This document shows, one piece after another, positions 5,101-6,462 of a stretch of 6,462 bases of DNA. The notes under the pieces are model-generated. The model was not told where the DNA came from. It searched no databases and saw only the letters and a program-made list of their open reading frames with translations. This DNA comes from Treponema sp. Lineage in GTDB: Bacteria > Spirochaetota > Spirochaetia > Treponematales > Breznakiellaceae. Numbering within the stretch: the stretch's first letter is position 1; each line of letters opens with the position of its first letter. The translations under genes were made by a program, and so were the position numbers. Where the stretch lies: positions 1 through 6,462 of the forward strand of contig JAITHH010000179.1 of NCBI GenBank assembly GCA_031280065.1, in the 5' to 3' direction.

Positions 5101-6257
5101 ACGGGACCTACCGGTTCAGTCTGCGCGCCGATGACGAGGCGGGGAACAGTTTCCGGAAGACCATTGACAGCCTGACCGTGGACGCCCGCATACCGAGGGT
5201 CTTCCTTACCGCGTCGGCTTCGGGCATTGCCCCCCGTGACAATAACCCGGACGCCCTGATCCGGCTGGGCTCCGTGGTCTCCCTGAAAGAGGGGATCGAT
5301 TCCTGGAAGCTGGAATTGAAAGACGAATCCGGCGGCGTCCTGCGGAATTTCCCCGAAGGCGGCGGCGGTACGGGAACGCCCCCGGAGACGATCAACTGGA
5401 ACGGCAGGAACGGGGACGGCGTGGTGAAAGAGGGCAGGTACACCCCTTCGCTGACCCTGATCTACGCCAAGGGGGACGTGGTCAGCGCCCAAGCGCCGCC
5501 TATCATGGTGGACGTGAGCGGCCCGGTACTGAGCTTTGCGTCGCGGCCCGAATTCTTTAGCCCGGATAACGACGGGGTGGACGATGATCTGATCATGAAC
5601 CTGGGAGCCCAGGATGCGTCGCCGGTCGGGACCTGGAGTCTTGAGATCAGGGAGCCGCAAGCGCCATACCCGGTCTTCTACCGGATTGAGGGCCGGGGCG
5701 TTCCCGCGCCGGAGATTCTTTGGGACGGGCGGAGTTCCAAGCGCGAGCTGGTGCAGTCCGCGATGGACTATCCGTTTACCTTCAAGGCGGAGGATGTGCT
5801 GGGGAACGCGAGTTCTATGGAAGGCAAGATCGGGGTGGACGTGCTGGTTATCCGGGACGGGGACCGGCTCAAGTTACAGGTGCCGTCGATCATCTTCCGG
5901 GCTAACGCGGCGGACTTTAACGGGCTGGAGCGGGGCGTGGTGGACAACAACAACCGCATCCTCCGGCGGATCGCCGAGATACTCAACAAGTTCCGGGACT
6001 ACAAGGTACAGGTTGAGGGCTATGCGAATCCTGAGAACGCGGATGGGACGGCGGCCCGGGAGCGGGAGGAACGGACCGAGCTGCAGCCGCTGAGCGAGAG
6101 CCGGGCCAAGGCCACGGTGGATTATCTGGTGGGCTTTGGGGTGAGCCGCAGCCGTTTATCGGCGGTTGGCATGGGCGGCAGGCGCGCGGTGGTGAATCCA
6201 TTTGATCTGGACAACCGCTGGAAGAACCGCCGGGTTGAATTTGTGCTGATTAAATAA
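2199..6257 (+). CDS. Large outer-envelope protein: signal peptide, barrel-like domain, eight FlgD-type Ig repeats, C-terminal OmpA domain
   Basis: A 1352-residue exported protein. Residues 1-29 form a signal peptide: charged MVRKD, hydrophobic core about 10-23, and a likely cut after the AGA or GAGA near 26-28. Residues about 40-330 have Gly- and aromatic-rich alternating strands (SIGAGLNFGFG, FTVGFAMKDMGKSW, GAGLTWYAGI) resembling the spirochaete UPF0164/PorV-like outer-membrane barrels. Residues about 336-1216 are eight Ig-like modules of about 105 residues, most with an FSPNGDGxKD loop and a later W(D/N)G. Residues about 1217-1352 are an OmpA-type peptidoglycan-binding domain (PLSESRAKATVDYL 1297-1310; NRWKNRRVEF 1339-1348). 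The protein probably tethers the outer membrane to peptidoglycan. ATG 2199 is preferred over the in-frame ATG at 2223 because the latter would remove every positive charge from the signal peptide. The ribosome-binding site is weak. No frameshift interrupts the frame. Confidence 0.85.
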   Translation: MVRKDSFFMGVLAGIAVLILLAPVGAGASPDVGAEIAKDLYSPVFAGGGGFVTGQGGAPSSVINPAAGGEAQRIAFDAGFLALPSFGGPAGFGTAINLGALFPTKYAVFGTSLRLLHSPFTENFPLGTTFGGNLSIAKELYPRLSIGAGLNFGFGENWETYGTISGDLGFRYNIGTLGKLQNFTVGFAMKDMGKSWIPAAFTPVLGASADFIYLKGNGNTADPLRVTGFLDMSVPGFQNFAPKIGAQVILAEAVSLSAAWGLNTGEIQGGLTPPLPSIGVALNFVLQSGGKRIIGGRLPSDGDLSAAFALKPLYSGITALGAGLTWYAGITDKTPPSIIVHYPETLWISPNNDGKADALEFPIEIRDQRYVTEWIFEIRNGEGEAVRTYRNKELRPETRGIGNVFVRLAAVKAQVEIPPVLRWDGLFDDGTIAPDGSYFFTVSASDDNGNSVTTQAYEVVVDNTPPEVLIAEIPESGRLFSPDGDGNKDTLAIGLSGSWEDTWEAGIYDAAGNKIRSFDANRAEPGPLEWDGADDEGHIVMDGVYSFRIAATDRARNSGGAALENIIVNTVQPSVGLTIADAYFSPNGDGIKDTLAMNLAVPVKEGITGWEIAVKDPASAVKRIIAGSGSIPPARLDFDGRGDSGAVLAEGPYYGELSVRYRNGYVSVAASPLFTIDITPPSASIRADYNAFSPNNDGNQDEIPFTQEGSSEILWLAEVRRADAPAAERAVRTVRFSGAPPARFVWDGHTDAGALAPDGDYTYHLSASDPAGNTGRSNQIRFSLSTADTPVLLTTDLRAFSPNGDGSRDTIAIQPHLQLNQGITSWKLDVLDAGGVTVRSFEGRNAVPAALPWNGRTGENSAAPDGQYTARIEVVYAMGNQPSAVSRPFTLDTVPPKAELSAPYTLFSPNGDGLKDSIPFKLETEGNDEWEAVITDAQGTPVRSWTWTGAAPEIAWDGTDEAGNAVPDGTYRFSLRADDEAGNSFRKTIDSLTVDARIPRVFLTASASGIAPRDNNPDALIRLGSVVSLKEGIDSWKLELKDESGGVLRNFPEGGGGTGTPPETINWNGRNGDGVVKEGRYTPSLTLIYAKGDVVSAQAPPIMVDVSGPVLSFASRPEFFSPDNDGVDDDLIMNLGAQDASPVGTWSLEIREPQAPYPVFYRIEGRGVPAPEILWDGRSSKRELVQSAMDYPFTFKAEDVLGNASSMEGKIGVDVLVIRDGDRLKLQVPSIIFRANAADFNGLERGVVDNNNRILRRIAEILNKFRDYKVQVEGYANPENADGTAAREREERTELQPLSESRAKATVDYLVGFGVSRSRLSAVGMGGRRAVVNPFDLDNRWKNRRVEFVLIK
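3204..5846 (+). repeat. Eight tandem Ig-like protein modules, two alternating types
   Basis: The module loops (S/A-P-x-x-D/N-x) begin at residues 349, 481, 585, 693, 801, 908, 1011 and 1121, a spacing of 103-110 residues after a longer first interval of 132. Modules 1, 2, 4, 6 and 8 end in a motif like ASDxxGNS (residues 444, 551, 767, 977, 1197). Modules 3, 5 and 7 instead carry GIxxW (606-610, 822-826, 1032-1036) and a Y..G motif such as VYAMGN. Modules 2 to 8 therefore alternate strictly, so the repeating unit is about 213 residues (640 bp). The DNA has diverged between units, so this is an old protein-level repeat and not a recent tandem DNA duplication. Confidence 0.8.
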
Positions 6258-6312
6258 GAATGCGGGGGCCGCGTTATTTGGAATAGGCGCAGAGCCAAGC
6301 CTTCCGGGGGGA

Positions 6313-6349
6313 CCGGGGGGCCGCGAACCTACAGTTCGATGCCCCCCGG
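6313..6349 (+). terminator. Long two-part hairpin downstream of the envelope gene
   Basis: CCGGGGGGC (6313-6321) and GCCCCCCGG (6341-6349) form a perfect nine-base-pair stem. Across a small internal loop, CGAAC (6324-6328) pairs with GTTCG (6334-6338), leaving a five-base loop CTACA. It lies 55 bases after the stop at 6257. No U-tract follows, so it is a poor classical terminator. It may instead protect the 3' end or be part of a GC-rich intergenic repeat. Confidence 0.4.
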
Positions 6350-6359
6350 CGGGGGCGTG

Positions 6360-6447
6360 GCGGGGGCGGCGCCCCCGCATGGGGGGCAGCAGAAGCCCGC
6401 AGGGCTGGAGCGTGGGGGGCGTGCCCCCCCTTGCCCCCCGGCGGGGC
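6360..6447. repeat. Cluster of GC-rich inverted repeats
   Basis: Four perfect stems follow in tandem: GCGGGGGC/GCCCCCGC (6360-6367 and 6371-6378), AGCCC/GGGCT (6394-6398 and 6402-6406), GGGGGG/CCCCCC (6414-6419 and 6424-6429), and GCCCC/GGGGC (6433-6437 and 6443-6447). The region 6258-6462 shows no credible gene on either strand, and composition is close to pure G and C. It looks like an intergenic repeat, REP-like in style, possibly running past the window edge. Confidence 0.55.
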
Positions 6448-6462
6448 GCGGGGTGGAACCCC

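Noticed and set aside
3126..5660. Long minus-strand open frames opposite the large gene (3126-3812, 3870-4490, 4854-5660)
   Set aside because: They are antisense shadows caused by high GC at third codon positions. Their compositions are Arg/Pro/Gly-rich and have no start signals.
6324..6348. tRNA T-arm-like sequence (GTTCGAT)
   Set aside because: No acceptor, D or anticodon arms can be folded around it. It is better explained as part of the two-part hairpin.
6156..6380. 74-codon minus-strand frame at the right edge
   Set aside because: It is low-complexity Arg/Pro sequence that overlaps the end of the OmpA domain and hairpin repeats, with no ribosome-binding site.
1..6462. CRISPR array or rRNA
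   Set aside because: No regularly spaced identical short repeats and no rRNA-like conserved segments were seen.

Overview
The window most likely comes from a spirochaete of the Treponema group with a high-GC genome, possibly a gut or environmental treponeme. Two things suggest this. A PD-(D/E)XK (Rpn/PDDEXK_2) nuclease of the kind that is multicopy in treponemes lies next to a very large outer-envelope protein. That protein combines a spirochaete-style outer-membrane barrel (UPF0164/PorV-like), FlgD-type Ig repeats and a C-terminal OmpA domain. The assignment is by family resemblance and was not tested by a search.

Layout. Positions 1-108 are the 3' end of a membrane-protein gene on the + strand, followed by small hairpins. 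Positions 161-929 form an AT-rich island. It holds a minus-strand two-gene toxin-antitoxin module (PIN-domain toxin first, Phd/YefM-like antitoxin second) bracketed by a 22-bp direct repeat (161-182 and 908-929, 21/22 identical). Positions 872-1179 are non-coding and contain an imperfect palindromic repeat with about 10-bp periodicity. Positions 1180-2112 encode the Rpn-type nuclease, with a well-placed internal ribosome-binding site that may yield a separate C-terminal short form. Positions 2113-2198 are a structured leader. Positions 2199-6257 encode the 1352-residue barrel/Ig-repeat/OmpA protein. Positions 6258-6462 are very GC-rich non-coding DNA packed with perfect inverted repeats.

Function. 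The left half is accessory DNA: a flanked toxin-antitoxin cassette, repeats and a nuclease family linked to recombination and phage defence. The right half is an envelope gene. Its product is predicted to anchor in the outer membrane, run through eight Ig-like modules in the periplasm and end in a peptidoglycan-binding domain. The most interesting points are the reversed toxin-antitoxin order with an apparently leaderless toxin message, the flanking repeats, the possible intragenic short form of the nuclease, and the strictly alternating two-type Ig repeat.
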